The notes beneath the pieces are model-generated. The model ran no database searches. It saw only the letters and a program-made list of their open reading frames with translations, and was not told the origin of the DNA. The position numbers were made by a program, and so were the translations under genes. From Asparagus officinalis (taxonomy: Eukaryota; Streptophyta; Magnoliopsida; Asparagales; Asparagaceae), in contig NC_033796.1 of NCBI RefSeq assembly GCF_001876935.1, forward strand, positions 101,498,035 to 101,562,034: DNA of 64,000 nucleotides. Reading direction: 5' to 3'. This document shows, piece by piece, positions 1-11,579 of the stretch. The number at the start of each line of letters is the position of its first letter. Position 1 is the stretch's first letter.

Positions 1-1170
1 ATTCGACATTGTGGCAGGTTGTTATTAATAACACCATAAGTCAATACCTAACACGCGTTGCCGGTTAGAACAAAAGCCCACATATTCGACATTGTGGCAG
101 GATGTTATTCATAATGCCAAAATTTGTGCTTCACAGGCACGAAGAATTTTATCCCGAATCTTGAGCAGGGATAAGCCAATGCCTAACACGCGTTGCCGGT
201 TAGTTCTAACCGTAAAAAGCACAAAAGCCCACATATTCAAAATTGTGGCAGGTTGTTATTAATAACACCATAAGTCAATGTCTAACACGAGTTGCCGGTT
301 AGAACAAAAGCCCACATATTCGACATTGTGGCAGGTTGTTATTCATAACGCTAAAATCCATGCTTCACACGTACGGGGAATTTTATCCCGAATCTTGAGC
401 AGGGATAAGCCAATGCCTAACACGCGTTGCCGGATAGTTCTTAACCATAAAAAGCACAAAAACCCACATATTCGATATTATAGAAGATTGTTATTCATAA
501 CGCCAAAATTCATGCTTCAAACGCACGGGGAATTTTATTCCGAATCTTGAGTAGGGATAAGCCAATGCCTAACACACGTTACCGGTTAGTTCTTAACTGT
601 AAAAAGAACAAAAGCCCACATATTCAATATTGTGGCAGGTTGTTATTCGTAACGCCAAAATCCGTGCTTCACACGCACGGGGAATTTTATTCTGAATCCT
701 GAGCAGGGATAAGTTAATGCCTAACACGCGTTGCCTATTAGTTCTTAACCGTAAAAAGAACAAAATCCCACATATTCGACATTGTGGCAGGTTGTTATTC
801 ATAACGCTAAAATCCGTGATTCACACGTACGGGGAATTTTATACCGAAGCCTAAGTAGGGATAAGTCAATGCCTAACAAGCGTTGCCGGTTTAGTCTTTC
901 ACCGATTAAAGAAGACACCAGAATTCCAGCCTGGGGAATTTTATCCCGAAACCTAAGTAGAGATAAGTCATTACCTAACACGCGTTACCGAGTAGTCTAT
1001 TCCCGTAAGAAAGACGAAGTCTACGTATTCAATATCATAGCACTAAGAGAGGTAACTCTCTTAGCACAACGTCACATGCGGAACGGACTTAAACAATCCG
1101 CATGCAAGCTCAACTCAAACGGTAAACGGTGTAGACACGTCAAATTCGTTGATGACTGAGGATTGGCCAA
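1..1170. repeat. Tandem repeat of ~150-bp units inside Tat-0
   Basis: The phrase ATTCGACATTGTGGCAGG or a close variant recurs near 1, 87, 236, 318, 472, 622 and 774, giving units of about 150 bp and some of about 82-86 bp. Each unit holds GGGGAATTTTATCCCGAA and ACACGCGTTGCCGG. The same units in opposite orientation form 14090-14950 (Tat-1) and 34740-35660 (Tat-2). Tandem repeats between the coding region and the 3' LTR are a known feature of the Tat lineage. Short ORFs in these repeats are not genes. Confidence 0.8.
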
Positions 1171-2127
1171 AAATCCTAAGTCTACGTCTAACACACATCG
1201 CCGGGTAGTCTATTCCCATAAAAAAGACGAAGTCTACGTATTCAATATTGTAGCACTAAAATAGTTAACACTTTTAGCACAACGTTATGTGGAGAACGGA
1301 TCTAAACAATCTGCATGTTAGCCCGACTCAAACGGTAGTCAGTAAAGGCTAATCAAATCTGTTGATGGTTGAGAATTTGCCAAAAATTCTATAAATATGA
1401 GTCATTGATGCATCAGCATCATTTATTGGTCTCGTGACTTGAACATCCAACGACTTTGGGATAAGATCCATATCTGCAGACGAATTAGCTTTAACAGTTG
1501 GTCCTGCAGCCCTAACTGTTGGGACCGCCATATCCCTATACATTAAGAGCATAAACTGTGTATACTCTAGCAAACGTACGAGTATAAAATGTGTCAATGC
1601 TGGGCGATCCGAAACCCTAGGTCAACGCCAGTCAACGCGTAACCCTATGTCAACGCCAGTAAACGCGTTGCAATGAGAAAGTCAACGTTAGATGATTCAA
1701 AACCCAAGGTCAATACCAGTCGACGCGTTGCGATGAAAAAGTCAATGCCGAGCGATTCGAAACCCTAGGTCAACGTCGATCAACGCATAATCCTAGGTCA
1801 ACACAAGTCAACACGTTACGACGAAAGTCAATACGAGTCAATATATCATGATGGAGATAGTCAATTCAAAGTTAACTCGACGATACGAGCCAAAATCAAC
1901 TCACCTGTTTTAATTCAAGATTTCAACGACGGCCAGACGATAAACGCAACACCGGGAAAACTTCAGCTATTCGTCAAAATATCGAATAGATTGAAAACCG
2001 AAGGAATCAAGAATCAAAGCTAACTACAGGTCCTTTTACACTGACTGAAGGTTGGACCAAAAATATCCAAAGTATTTTAGGCTCATCTATAAAAGAAACG
2101 AGACTGAAACACTTTGGAGAGGGTATC

Positions 2128-3315
2128 TGTAGGCATCAAAAATTACCTATAGGTCTCCGCACACGACTCGAGACAGAGAGAAGATGATGAACATCACTAT
2201 CCGAGTCACAGGAGCTCATTTGACGTTGACAAACACATGAGGTGAGTCGACGGACCATACGAAGCAATGAAACTTTGGAATAACGGGAACAAGAGCTGAT
2301 GGGAACCCCACGTCGTTTACAAAAGGTAGAGCAACCCTCGTGCCCTATTTTCTCCACATATGATTTAATCATGGAATCCTGTAGACCTCCTCGTTGGCTT
2401 TCTAACGCATATTGAACTACGTAATTCTGAGTCTGGATGATGAATTTACGGTGGAAACAAACTCGACGCACCAAAACCAGAAAAAGCCAAATTAAGACTC
2501 CCCGTGGTGTCTTGGCTTAGCCAAGACACTTATAAGTATCTTGGCCAAGCCGAGACACTTCCAAGTGTTTCAGCTTGGCCGATACACTCTTGAGTGTCTC
2601 GACCAAGCCGAGACACTCTCAAGTGTCTTGGCTTGGCCAAGACACTCAGAAGTGTCAGCAATACAAAAAACGCTGATTTTGGTTGTTTTCGACAGTTTTT
2701 TGATCGTTAACTACCTAGATTTATTCTAACTAATCTGATAATATGGTTAAGTGGTTTTAACTAACGATAAGAGGGAATCAACCGTTCTTATCTGAGCACA
2801 GGGCTCTTGAAGCCTATAAATACAGCCTAAGGCCTTCATTTTTTCGGACCTGGAATTCTCGAGCATTGGTAAAGCCCTTTCGGATTAAGGACTGAAGAGC
2901 CATAAATTTTAGAGAGGAGGATGAGACTTCAGCGGATTCTTTGACATAAAGAAGAGGAGTTCGTCAGATCTGCATCCCGGTTCGTCCCTTAAGATTATCC
3001 CGTTGCGGTGATATTAAGAAGAGTAATTATCTCGCTGTTGCCGAGATAAGCGCTTCGGCTTCTTGATTCCTTCGCGAATCGACAAAGCTCCGTATTTGAT
3101 CTGATCGTTTGGTGGTCAATGGACTTCAACGTCCCCATCATAGGCCAAGATCCCACGCAAGCAGAAGACCGATAAACGATCTCTATGTTGTTTGATGAGA
3201 ATTGTATTTTAATTGTGTAAAAGTCTTATAAAAAGACTATCTTTTTGTATTTTCATTGTAACGACTGAAGTTGTAATGAGTACCTCAATGAAGAAACCAA
3301 TTTTCTCCCCAAACA
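2128..3315 (+). repeat. 3' LTR of Tat-0
   Basis: Begins TGTAGG and ends AAACA (1188 bp). A TATA box, TATAAATA at 2815-2822, matches the TATAAATA found on the - strand in the four other LTRs of the family (12606-12613, 21444-21451, 33190-33197, 38716-38723), so U3 is the left part and R starts about 30 bp further right. Between 2505 and 2660 the LTR carries a run of short palindromes around GTGTCTTGGC/GCCAAGACAC. The other copies have CG-rich palindromes there instead. This copy also lacks the 24-bp minisatellite seen in the LTRs of Tat-1 and Tat-2, so it is a divergent subfamily. Confidence 0.75.
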
Positions 3316-3906
3316 TTGAACTTCATGGCTAACAGAGCATAAAGGGTCACATGTCAAACCATTCTTTAACAAATAGCCTTTTGCATGCAACTTGTTCTTT
3401 CATAACAGCTAGAGAGAAATTTTAACTTTGAAAGGAATAAATGCGGTATAAACTAGTATAAATCATATTGAGCACCACCAAAAATCAGAAAGAAATAAAG
3501 GGATTTCACTAAAAATATGTTGTCCTTGGTAAAAGGCTATGAAGGTAAATCCATGGCATCAAATATAGGGAAGGTGACGATAAGAGCTCAAACAAAGCAT
3601 CAACTTGCTGCATATCAGTGTTAGAAGTTGCTCTCCTAAGGACAGGCTTCCAAATCCAAGGTGTCATCCCTCATCATGCCTTGGGAGGACACATGAACAT
3701 TACTTGAGAAAGCAAGGTTTATGCTAGTGGGTATAGACAGGCTAGAGTGAAGCTTCCTAACCATTTGTCTCCCCAAAACTGATTTGAGAGCCCTCACCTA
3801 GATTCCATCTAACCATACTCCTCAAAGCTAAGCTTACAGGTATCACGTCATGCAATAATTGAGATACTGATCTAGAAGGTGGTGTATATATGAGGGAAGA
3901 ACTCTG
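3316..3906. other. Unassigned spacer
   Basis: AT-rich sequence between the Tat-0 LTR and the next LTR-like segment. I see no long ORF, RNA gene or recognisable transposon end. Confidence 0.5.
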
Positions 3907-5744
3907 TGTTAGGTCTCAGGTTTATGAGCCTATTGTCCAATCTAGTTTTCATGATTAACAAATAATTCCTAATAACGTTGTCGAGTGTGTTTTTATTTCC
4001 TTGTTAGATATTCTACACAAAGATTCTAGTTGGAGGTTGGATGGAATTACGCTTTAATAAGAATATCATGGAGGTTGACGAATGTCAGAATGAAGTATGC
4101 TGCAATTCAAGTCTAAGACACACCCAAGATCAAGCGTCATGAGATCATTTTGCTTTAGTACAATAGTTTAGGAGATTTACGTTATGTGTTATACTTAAAA
4201 GCTCAAATATTACACACGTTCACGTTTTTGTTTTATAGCCTTCAAGTTTAATCGTATAAATATGGAACTAATAGTTATATTTATATACATACATACAAGT
4301 TTTATATTTATCATCTTTGTTTGGTAAATTATTATGCTTTTGGATTATAGTTTAAATAATATTGTTTTACATTGCTTCCAAAGTCTATTAATCCATTCAA
4401 AAGGATTTCCAAACTTGTTTGAAATAGTTTTTTCAAAATCAAGGATTTAACAAACTCGTATTTTAAACTTTTTACAAAACAGTAAGTTTTCAAGAATGGG
4501 AAATGATATTTCAAATTTTTCTTCATTAACATGTTTATTATCATGTATATAAATATTTTCCTAAGTTTTACTATTTTTGGAGTTAATTTGTTATTTTTAA
4601 TTTATTTTATAAAATTAAATTTTTAGCACAATATGTGTTTTGCACAAAATCAGTTGACTGATGCAAGTCGACCGGTCAACTAACTAGTGCGAGTATTTTT
4701 TAGCCTAAGTTCTACAGGCTTTTCAGTCGACTGATATTTCATATCAGTTGATTGTGAACAGTATAATCAGTCCACTGATTTTGTATATCAGACGACCAAC
4801 GATGTGCTGATTTTCTTATTTTGGCCAACGATCGAATGGCTGATCGACCGATTCCTTCCACCAATCGACCGATCAACAGGTAGATTGCCAGTAACTGCTA
4901 GTTTTTTTGGATGTTTTGTTTATGATTCTATATATATGCCCCATACCTCATTTGTTTTCGTTTATAGAAGTTTAACGAAGTTTATAACAGTTTGTTTTTA
5001 GAGTTTAGGTGTTTGTTTGTTTGCAAAAAGAGTTTGCAAGAGAAGGATCTAAATTTTATTTTGAGGCTTTCAACCTTAAGTTCTACATCTCTTGTTTGGA
5101 GAAGTTTTTTAAACACTTCATCCGGCTTTTAATACTTTGTTTCTCATTTAATTATGCTAGATTGATTTGAGTTTGATTTTGTTATTTTTCATTGATTACA
5201 CCCACCCACTTGAGCTTTAGTTTTTTTCACATTAAGCATATTTGGGTTGTGGGAGTAATTCATTGCGTGAGCTTAAACTTTGTTCTCATTTCTATTAGAG
5301 AACAAATCTTGTATTTGCACTTACCTTGAGAGAACACGTCATAATACACGAAAACACTTAGAGGAGTGGTTGGGAGAGACCAAGGTCAATTCTAAAAGGA
5401 GTGGCTTAGTTGTAAAAGCCTAGGGAGAGGTAGTAATTCCTATCATTTGAGGAGCGTGATACGGTAGGCCAACACTTAGAGGAGTGTCTTGTAGGATTGA
5501 CAATGTGTGATTTGTAAACATTATCAGTGAGTGTTGAAAACCGAATTGTGTAGTTGTTATTTGTTGATAATGGAGATTCTCCTCGAGGGTGGGAAGCAGA
5601 GACGTGGGTCGAGGATTGACTGAATTCCATGAACATATCCTTGTGTTTGTGTTTGGCATTGGCGCACTCATTCTTGTGAATATTTTCATATTGCCATTTG
5701 TCTCATAGTTTATATCGCCTATTGTTTATTATATATCCTTACAT
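3907..5744 (+). repeat. Truncated Sirevirus-type LTR
   Basis: Starts TGTTAGGTCTCA, the same start (reverse complement) as the LTRs at 24753-26928 and 29714-31725. It contains TCAGTCGACTGA-like palindromes near 4650-4860. Its last part (about 5560-5720) parallels those LTRs: a GTGGGAAGCAGAGACGTGG-like stretch, then CATCCTTGTGTTTGTG. It stops roughly 200 bp short of the expected LTR end, exactly where the CACTA terminus begins. Because it is far more diverged than the pair at 24753-31725, it is probably an older relative. I see no internal region, so it may be a solo LTR cut by the CACTA insertion. Confidence 0.6.
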
Positions 5745-5765
5745 CACTACTGCATACTGGACTAT

Positions 5766-6105
5766 TAGCGATGGACAAATCCGTCGTCAAAAGTCAAAAA
5801 GTCGTCGCTAAAAGTTTTAGCGACGGAAAATTAATAACTCCGTCGCTATAAGTCCATCACTATTATGAGGGTAGATAAATAAGGTTTTAGCGACGGCTTT
5901 TCCGTCGCTAAATATCAAGGACAAATATTTAGCTGCGGAGAAGCCGTCGCTAAAACTTGCTTTTTTCCGACGGCATTTTTCGTCGCTATAGATTTTAGCG
6001 AAGGAAAATCCGTCGCCAAACGTATGTATCAGTTTCTGTTTGCCATATCTGTTTTCCGTCACCAAAAGACTTTTTAGCGACGGAAATCCGTCGCTAAAAG
6101 TCCGC
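5766..6105. repeat. CACTA subterminal repeat array
   Basis: About ten copies of a 10-12 bp motif, TTTTAGCGACGG or its reverse complement CCGTCGCTAAAA, with some degenerate copies (for example GTCACCAAAAG). The copies lie in both orientations and partly pair as hairpins. In En/Spm elements such motifs bind the transposase. The ORF crossing this region is only a by-product of the repeats. Confidence 0.85.
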
Positions 6106-6349
6106 AGAAAATTTTTGAAATTTTTTTTGAAAATTAAAAATCCCTGTATAATATATTTCACAATAAACATGTACAATAAATTTACACAGCACAAGCACAT
6201 ATAACACATATTTCATTCTCATGCATATATAACATATATTTCATTCTCACGTCTATATAACACATATTTCACTAAAAACATAATAAATATCCCAACATTA
6301 TTTCATGTTATTTATACAGCACACCCATTGTTTTTAATGTTAAAACAAA

Positions 6350-6406
6350 TCAGTCCCGATCATCATCATCCTCATCACCAGCTCCACCTTGTCGAGAAGT
6401 CCCAGC
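6350..6406 (-). pseudogene. Possible terminal exon of the CACTA gene
   Basis: On the - strand a TTTTTAG acceptor at 6408 is followed by 18 codons (AGTSRQGGAGDEDDDDRD) and a stop. An acidic tail fits a C-terminus. A CAG|GTAATA donor at 7270/7269 could join it to the upstream exon. The phase of that exon as read does not join cleanly to this one, so either a frameshift has occurred or the model is wrong. Confidence 0.3.
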
Positions 6407-6599
6407 CTAAAAATATAAGTAAAACGTTAACAAGAGTTATAGAGTAATACGTACATCATCAAAAACTGAATTTTATAGTAAAGTAACAAATTATAAAACA
6501 ACATGGCATGACATGCAAGTATAGCAATAATAGAGTATCATGGCATATTCTTATATGTTATATGTTTACGAGATAGTATAATGGCATATTTTTATGTAT

Positions 6600-7190
6600 T
6601 ATATGCAAGCACGCACATGTTTTTAACAACGCACGCACACACCCTAAACCCACCCGCACACACGCACGCTCGTGTACCTATCTCCACCAACACGCACACA
6701 CGCATGCACGAGTACTCAACTTCACCCAATCCCCACACTTCCCCCTCTCCCACCACGACCAAACCCGACATCAAGCACGCACATAACGACCACGACAACA
6801 CAACACATGCAACACCACAACACAACAATAACAACACCACCACCACCACAACAACAATCCCCCAACCCCACCAACCAACCAACCAAACTCTACCCCATAC
6901 CCCCTCCCCCTCCATCATCACCACCACCACCACCACCACGACAAAAACAACCACCAACCAATAACATAACCAACGACCCTAGGCACGAACGCACCACAAC
7001 AAAACAAAACAACAACCAACTAACCAACTCACTAACCAATACAACCATCACTACGCACGCACGCATCATCAACACCACCATCACATAACAACATTAAGTA
7101 TATATTTTTGGTTTTGTGTTTCGGAGAGAGTTATAGTTTGTGTAACAGTTTGTATCAGTGTGCATCGGTGTGTGTGTGTGATATCATTTA
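6600..7190. repeat. Low-complexity CAC/ACC/ACAC-rich tract
   Basis: Strongly strand-asymmetric sequence (C and A on the + strand) made of CACGCACA, CACCAC and CCAACC runs, ending in a short GTGTGTGTG run near 7170. It lies between the two putative exons of the CACTA gene, so it may be intronic. The proline/threonine ORFs on + and the valine/glycine-rich ORFs on - are artefacts of composition. Confidence 0.8.
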
Positions 7191-7269
7191 GTCACATGGC
7201 ATACTCATAACTAAGTAAGAATTTTATATTTAATCAATTTAATTAAAAAAATAAAAATATATATATTAC

Positions 7270-8275
7270 CTGATCCGCCATAGATCGTCTCCATATGCCT
7301 CCTGAGAATCAGAAGGCAGAGTCGATATGAACTGGTCGAATTCCAGATCCCTCTGCTCCCGGCGCCTCTGTTCTTCCTCCACCATCTGGAGTAGCTCTGA
7401 CTCCCGATGCGACTGTCAATCTTCCATCTCTTTCATCCGCTGCTCCATAGTCGATTCTTGTGAAGAACTGCATCCTGGTTGTGCTGCAGACTCGTAGGTG
7501 CTACTGGACTCATACGGCCGATGCTCGGATCCTCTCCACCGGTATCTGTTCTTCCAACTCGGTCTAATGACTGTCTCGATGATGCTATCCTCCTTCTCTC
7601 TACTTAGTTGGGTCGGAGTGTTAGAATCGACCTGAGTCTGTGATAATTGCTCCTGCATCTTAGCATGTAATTTCTCCTGCGATATACCAACACAACCCGG
7701 TCAATTCTAACACATTTAAAATGTATTATTATAAAAATTAAATATACAAATGAACTGCTACTTACAGCCAGATCCCGGTTCTGCGCTTTCTTCTCTTCAT
7801 CGGCATAATTTGGGCTCAATGAAGTCAGAATACGATCTGCGAAATGCCCGAGATCTCCCCTTCCCTATTTTATTCAAATATATCATTAACTCATAACACA
7901 TAAATTATACTCAAATTGATAATCTAAGAGCTAATATATTATATACCTCAAGCGCCAATTGATGTTAATGCTGGCTAAAGGACCTGGAGCCCCCGTGATG
8001 CTCGTAACTATGGGGCGCATTGCGATTCCTCCTTACTGTTTCAGCTTGACCCAGCAAAACAATGTTAAACATATATAATATAGAATTTCAAACACTAAAC
8101 AAAAATATATGCTTCAATAATACCTGAATTTTGGCTGTGTCCCAGTAATCGTAAAGCGCAAAAAAATCTATTCCATCTACGCGCTCGTCAAGATGCCAGT
8201 AGCGCTCCTAATCTTATGTTCTTTGAATAAAATATTTTTTCTTCAGCTCAAACTGCCACCTCTTGAACGATAGAT
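7270..8275 (-). pseudogene. Decayed plant transposase (Ptta/En/Spm, Transposase_24-like)
   Basis: Read on the - strand in pieces separated by short AT-rich introns or frameshifts. About 8275-8120 gives WQFELKKKYF and then ERYWHLDERVDGIDFFALYDYW; about 8055-7945 gives NRNAPHSYEHHGGSRSFSQH; about 7858-7766 gives a DLGHFADRILTS-like stretch followed by SPNYADEEKKAQ; 7680-7270 is Q/E/R-rich (MEQRMKEMED, then EEEQRRREQRDLEF). The NR..S..H..GS.SF pattern and the glutamine/glutamate-rich tail are typical of the plant En/Spm ORF recorded as PF03004. At least two in-frame stops (after SFSQH and after KEMED) mark it as inactive. It lies inside an element with CACTA termini, which supports the call. Exact exon borders are uncertain. 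Confidence 0.6.
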
Positions 8276-8455
8276 TGATTTGCGTGAAGCAGTAAGTCCA
8301 GGCACAAGCGTTTCAGCATATAATGAAAAAAGAAATACAAATCAGTGTGTTAAACAAAATAATGGAAGTGAGCATATCCCTACATATATCATTTTAAGTT
8401 ATAGGACAAGTGTGTGTGATCGGCGGTCAAAGGAAGGCTTCTATCCCATTAGATA

Positions 8456-8697
8456 TGTAAACATAGCGTGCATATGTATTTACGTGTGTTCAAGTGTACT
8501 TTTATTTTGTCAAAATTTTGGCAGCACCTACCCGCTGTTCTCCGAGTACACTATAGTACACGGAGAACAACGAGTAAACCCGCTGTTCTCCGAGTACACT
8601 ATAGTACACGGAGAACAACGAGTAAGCGCCGCCAAAACTCTGATGAAAAGAAAATACACATGAACACACGTAAATACATATGCACGCTATGTTTACA
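8456..8697. repeat. 242-bp inverted-repeat element with a perfect 37-bp terminal match
   Basis: The first 37 bases, starting TGTAAACATAGCGTGC, are an exact reverse complement of the last 37. The arms continue imperfectly inward. The centre is two tandem 48-bp units (8530-8577, 8578-8625), each holding its own palindrome (TGTTCTCCG ... CGGAGAACA). The element is flanked by TA on both sides, compatible with a TA target duplication. I see no coding capacity. It looks like a young MITE inserted in the CACTA element, but the termini match no family I can name. Confidence 0.65.
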
Positions 8698-8699
8698 TA

Positions 8700-8945
8700 C
8701 CTAACCCGTCCACACTAGACAGATCAAATAAATATTTATATATAAGCCCTGTGTCACATACGAGTACGAAAAGGTTGTCATACCGAACAAGATGGTATCG
8801 TATCTGCCAACAATCATGTACACGTATGCGACAAATAAATAAAGAGATTATATATAGTATTTATTGGACGGGGTATTCTACGGCTCGAAAATATGAGTGT
8901 ACAGTGTGTGCAATTTCTATGTAATTAGCGATATAATAGTTACGA
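8700..8945. other. Unassigned AT-rich sequence
   Basis: Lies between the hairpin element and the telomere-like array. No gene or clear repeat seen. Confidence 0.4.
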
Positions 8946-9884
8946 TAACCCCTCACCATCACCTCACCCTCATCATAACCATCACCCTCACCTAACCCTA
9001 ACCCTCAACCTCACTATCACCCCTACCCTCACCTTCACCTAACCCTAACATTAACCCTAACCCACACCCTCACCTTCACCCTCCCCTAACCCTAAACCTA
9101 ACATTAACCCTCAAACTCACCCCCACCCCATCCCTACACTAACCCTAACCCTAACCCTCAACCTCACCATCACCCCCACACTCACCCTCACATAACCTTA
9201 ACCCTAACCCTCAACCTCACCTTCACCCCCTAACCCTAACCCTAACCTTAACCCTCACCCTCATCTAACCCTAACCCTAAGCCTAACCCTCAACCTTAAA
9301 CTTACAATCACCCTAACCCTAACCCTAACCCTAACCCTCAACCTCAACCTTAACATCACCCCTACGCTCACCCTCACCTAACCCTAACCCTATCTCTAAC
9401 CCTAACCCTCAACCTCCCCTAACCCTAGCCTTAACCCTCAAACTCACCACCACCCCTCACCCTCACCCCAACCCTAACCCTAACCCTAATCTTAACCCTC
9501 GCTTAACCCAAATCCTAACCCAAACCCTAACTCTAACCCTAACCCTCAACCTCACCCTTACCATCACCCGCACTCACCTAACTCTTAACCCTAACCCTAA
9601 TCCTAACCCAAACCCTAAACCTCTCCCCCACTCACACCCTAACCCTAACCCTCACCTAACCCTAATCCTAACCCTCGCCTAACCCTAATCATAACCCAAA
9701 CCCTAACCCTAACCCTCAACCTCACCCTCACCATCACCCCCACTCACCTAACTCTAACCCTAACCCTAATCCTAACCCTAACCCTCCACCTCACCCTCAA
9801 CATCACCCTCAATCTCACCCTCACCTCACCCTCACCCTAACCCTCACCCTCACCCTCACCCTAACCCTCACCTAACCCTAACCC
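8946..9884. repeat. Degenerate telomere-like array (CCCTAA hexamers mixed with CCCTCA/ACCTCACC)
   Basis: Almost 940 bp of C-rich sequence built from CCCTAA and its variants CCCTCA, ACCTCA, CACCAT and CCCACC. Exact hexamer runs occur, such as five units around 9311-9340. The hexamer CCCTAA (TTAGGG) dominates and the usual plant heptamer CCCTAAA is nearly absent. It is bounded by AT-rich DNA on both sides and abuts a gap, so it is interstitial in this assembly. Confidence 0.8.
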
Positions 9885-10069
9885 GTACTAAATTTAATTT
9901 TTTATATTATAATTTCATCAAGATGAATAATTTTTATTAGGGTTTTGGTTTTTTCCATATTTTTTTTGTTTTGCAAAAATTAAACTATAATTACAAAAAT
10001 TTAACTCTAATTACAAAAATTAACAAATCTCTCTTTCTCTCTCCCCGACATTCTCTCCGCCTCTCTCTC
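9885..10069. other. AT-rich flank of the gap
   Basis: Three near-identical AATTAAACTATAATTACAAA-like repeats and a CT-rich stretch lead into the gap. No gene seen. Confidence 0.4.
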
Positions 10070-11069
10070 NNNNNNNNNNNNNNNNNNNNNNNNNNNNNNN
10101 NNNNNNNNNNNNNNNNNNNNNNNNNNNNNNNNNNNNNNNNNNNNNNNNNNNNNNNNNNNNNNNNNNNNNNNNNNNNNNNNNNNNNNNNNNNNNNNNNNNN
10201 NNNNNNNNNNNNNNNNNNNNNNNNNNNNNNNNNNNNNNNNNNNNNNNNNNNNNNNNNNNNNNNNNNNNNNNNNNNNNNNNNNNNNNNNNNNNNNNNNNNN
10301 NNNNNNNNNNNNNNNNNNNNNNNNNNNNNNNNNNNNNNNNNNNNNNNNNNNNNNNNNNNNNNNNNNNNNNNNNNNNNNNNNNNNNNNNNNNNNNNNNNNN
10401 NNNNNNNNNNNNNNNNNNNNNNNNNNNNNNNNNNNNNNNNNNNNNNNNNNNNNNNNNNNNNNNNNNNNNNNNNNNNNNNNNNNNNNNNNNNNNNNNNNNN
10501 NNNNNNNNNNNNNNNNNNNNNNNNNNNNNNNNNNNNNNNNNNNNNNNNNNNNNNNNNNNNNNNNNNNNNNNNNNNNNNNNNNNNNNNNNNNNNNNNNNNN
10601 NNNNNNNNNNNNNNNNNNNNNNNNNNNNNNNNNNNNNNNNNNNNNNNNNNNNNNNNNNNNNNNNNNNNNNNNNNNNNNNNNNNNNNNNNNNNNNNNNNNN
10701 NNNNNNNNNNNNNNNNNNNNNNNNNNNNNNNNNNNNNNNNNNNNNNNNNNNNNNNNNNNNNNNNNNNNNNNNNNNNNNNNNNNNNNNNNNNNNNNNNNNN
10801 NNNNNNNNNNNNNNNNNNNNNNNNNNNNNNNNNNNNNNNNNNNNNNNNNNNNNNNNNNNNNNNNNNNNNNNNNNNNNNNNNNNNNNNNNNNNNNNNNNNN
10901 NNNNNNNNNNNNNNNNNNNNNNNNNNNNNNNNNNNNNNNNNNNNNNNNNNNNNNNNNNNNNNNNNNNNNNNNNNNNNNNNNNNNNNNNNNNNNNNNNNNN
11001 NNNNNNNNNNNNNNNNNNNNNNNNNNNNNNNNNNNNNNNNNNNNNNNNNNNNNNNNNNNNNNNNNNNNN
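10070..11069. other. Assembly gap of exactly 1000 N
   Basis: A run of 1000 unresolved bases, most likely a fixed-size scaffold gap. The ORFs predicted across it have no meaning. Confidence 0.98.
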
Positions 11070-11142
11070 CTTTCGAATTTATTGTAATCGAACAAAGTTA
11101 TAATGAATTCCACAGCAGCGACTTTTGAACCAAACAATACCT

Positions 11143-11579
11143 TGTAGGTATTTTAGGTTTCTGTCGTTTCTCCGGTCAACCGTGACTGGTTCGGTGGTCG
11201 ACCCCGAGTCGAGCTGGCAGTTTCCTAATCTGTTTTGAATTCTTTTTGGGCTGGGATTCATATATATATCTATATGTTTTCTAGGGCTAATGAGAACGTG
11301 GAAAAACCATCAGAAAGAGAGAAAAAGAGTGAGAATCTCAGAGAGATTAATCCCTTATTTGAGTGCTTGTATTCTTTCTTCAATTAATCAAAAAGATTGT
11401 GTGGTGTGGCTCCCGAGGATGTAGGCACGTTGCCGAACCTTGTTAAATTCGTGTGTGCTCTCTTGTTCTTATTTCTGTAAGTTTTTTTCTTTGATTTGTG
11501 ATGAATTTCTTTCTTGCTCAACTTTCTAACAATGTCTGGAAAGGCAGGGGTCCGATTTGATTGTTTCGAATCCCCAACA
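11143..11579 (+). repeat. 5' LTR of copia-1, 5' truncated
   Basis: Matches the 3' LTR from about 40000 onward (shared GTTTCCTAATCTGTTTTGAATTC, the GAGAGAAAAAGAGTGAG stretch, and the end TCGAATCCCCAACA). The roughly 240 bases that begin the 3' LTR have no counterpart. The sequence 11070-11142 does not match, so the LTR was broken before or at the gap. Confidence 0.8.

Larger units (their letters stand above)
1..3315 (+). mobile_element. Tat-0: 3' part of a Ty3/gypsy Tat/Ogre-like retrotransposon
   Basis: Internal region 1-2127 followed by a 3' LTR at 2128-3315; the 5' part lies outside the window. A purine-rich tract (TTTGGAGAGGGTATC, 2113-2127) sits directly before the LTR start TGTAGG, as expected of a polypurine tract. 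The same tract, LTR start and preceding sequence occur, reverse-complemented, next to the LTRs at 11964-13356 and 32681-33919, so the three belong to one family. The visible interior is non-coding: ~150-bp tandem units, then a stretch of repeated GTCAACGC-like motifs (about 1610-1860). No gag or pol is visible. The family assignment rests on the complete relative at 11964-22275. Confidence 0.75.
5745..10069. mobile_element. CACTA (En/Spm) transposon, left end and interior; right end not seen
   Basis: The terminus CACTACTGCATACTGG at 5745 is followed within 25 bp by an array of TTTTAGCGACGG-type subterminal repeats, the classic layout of plant CACTA elements. Further in lies a - strand pseudogene resembling the plant Ptta/En/Spm transposase family. 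The matching right terminus (ending CAGTAGTG or similar) is not visible before the assembly gap at 10070, so the right border given is the gap edge and not a real end. The telomere-like array at 8946-9884 may or may not belong to it. Confidence 0.65.

Noticed and set aside
6581..7088. Long ORFs on both strands (proline/threonine-rich on +, valine/glycine-rich on -)
   Set aside because: They are translations of a CAC/ACC low-complexity tract. Both strands are open in several frames, which is a composition effect.
8946..9884. A CRISPR-like regular repeat
   Set aside because: There are no unique spacers, and it is a degenerate telomere-like satellite in a plant genome.
9971..11137. ORFs of ~380 codons on both strands
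   Set aside because: Nearly all codons are N from the assembly gap.
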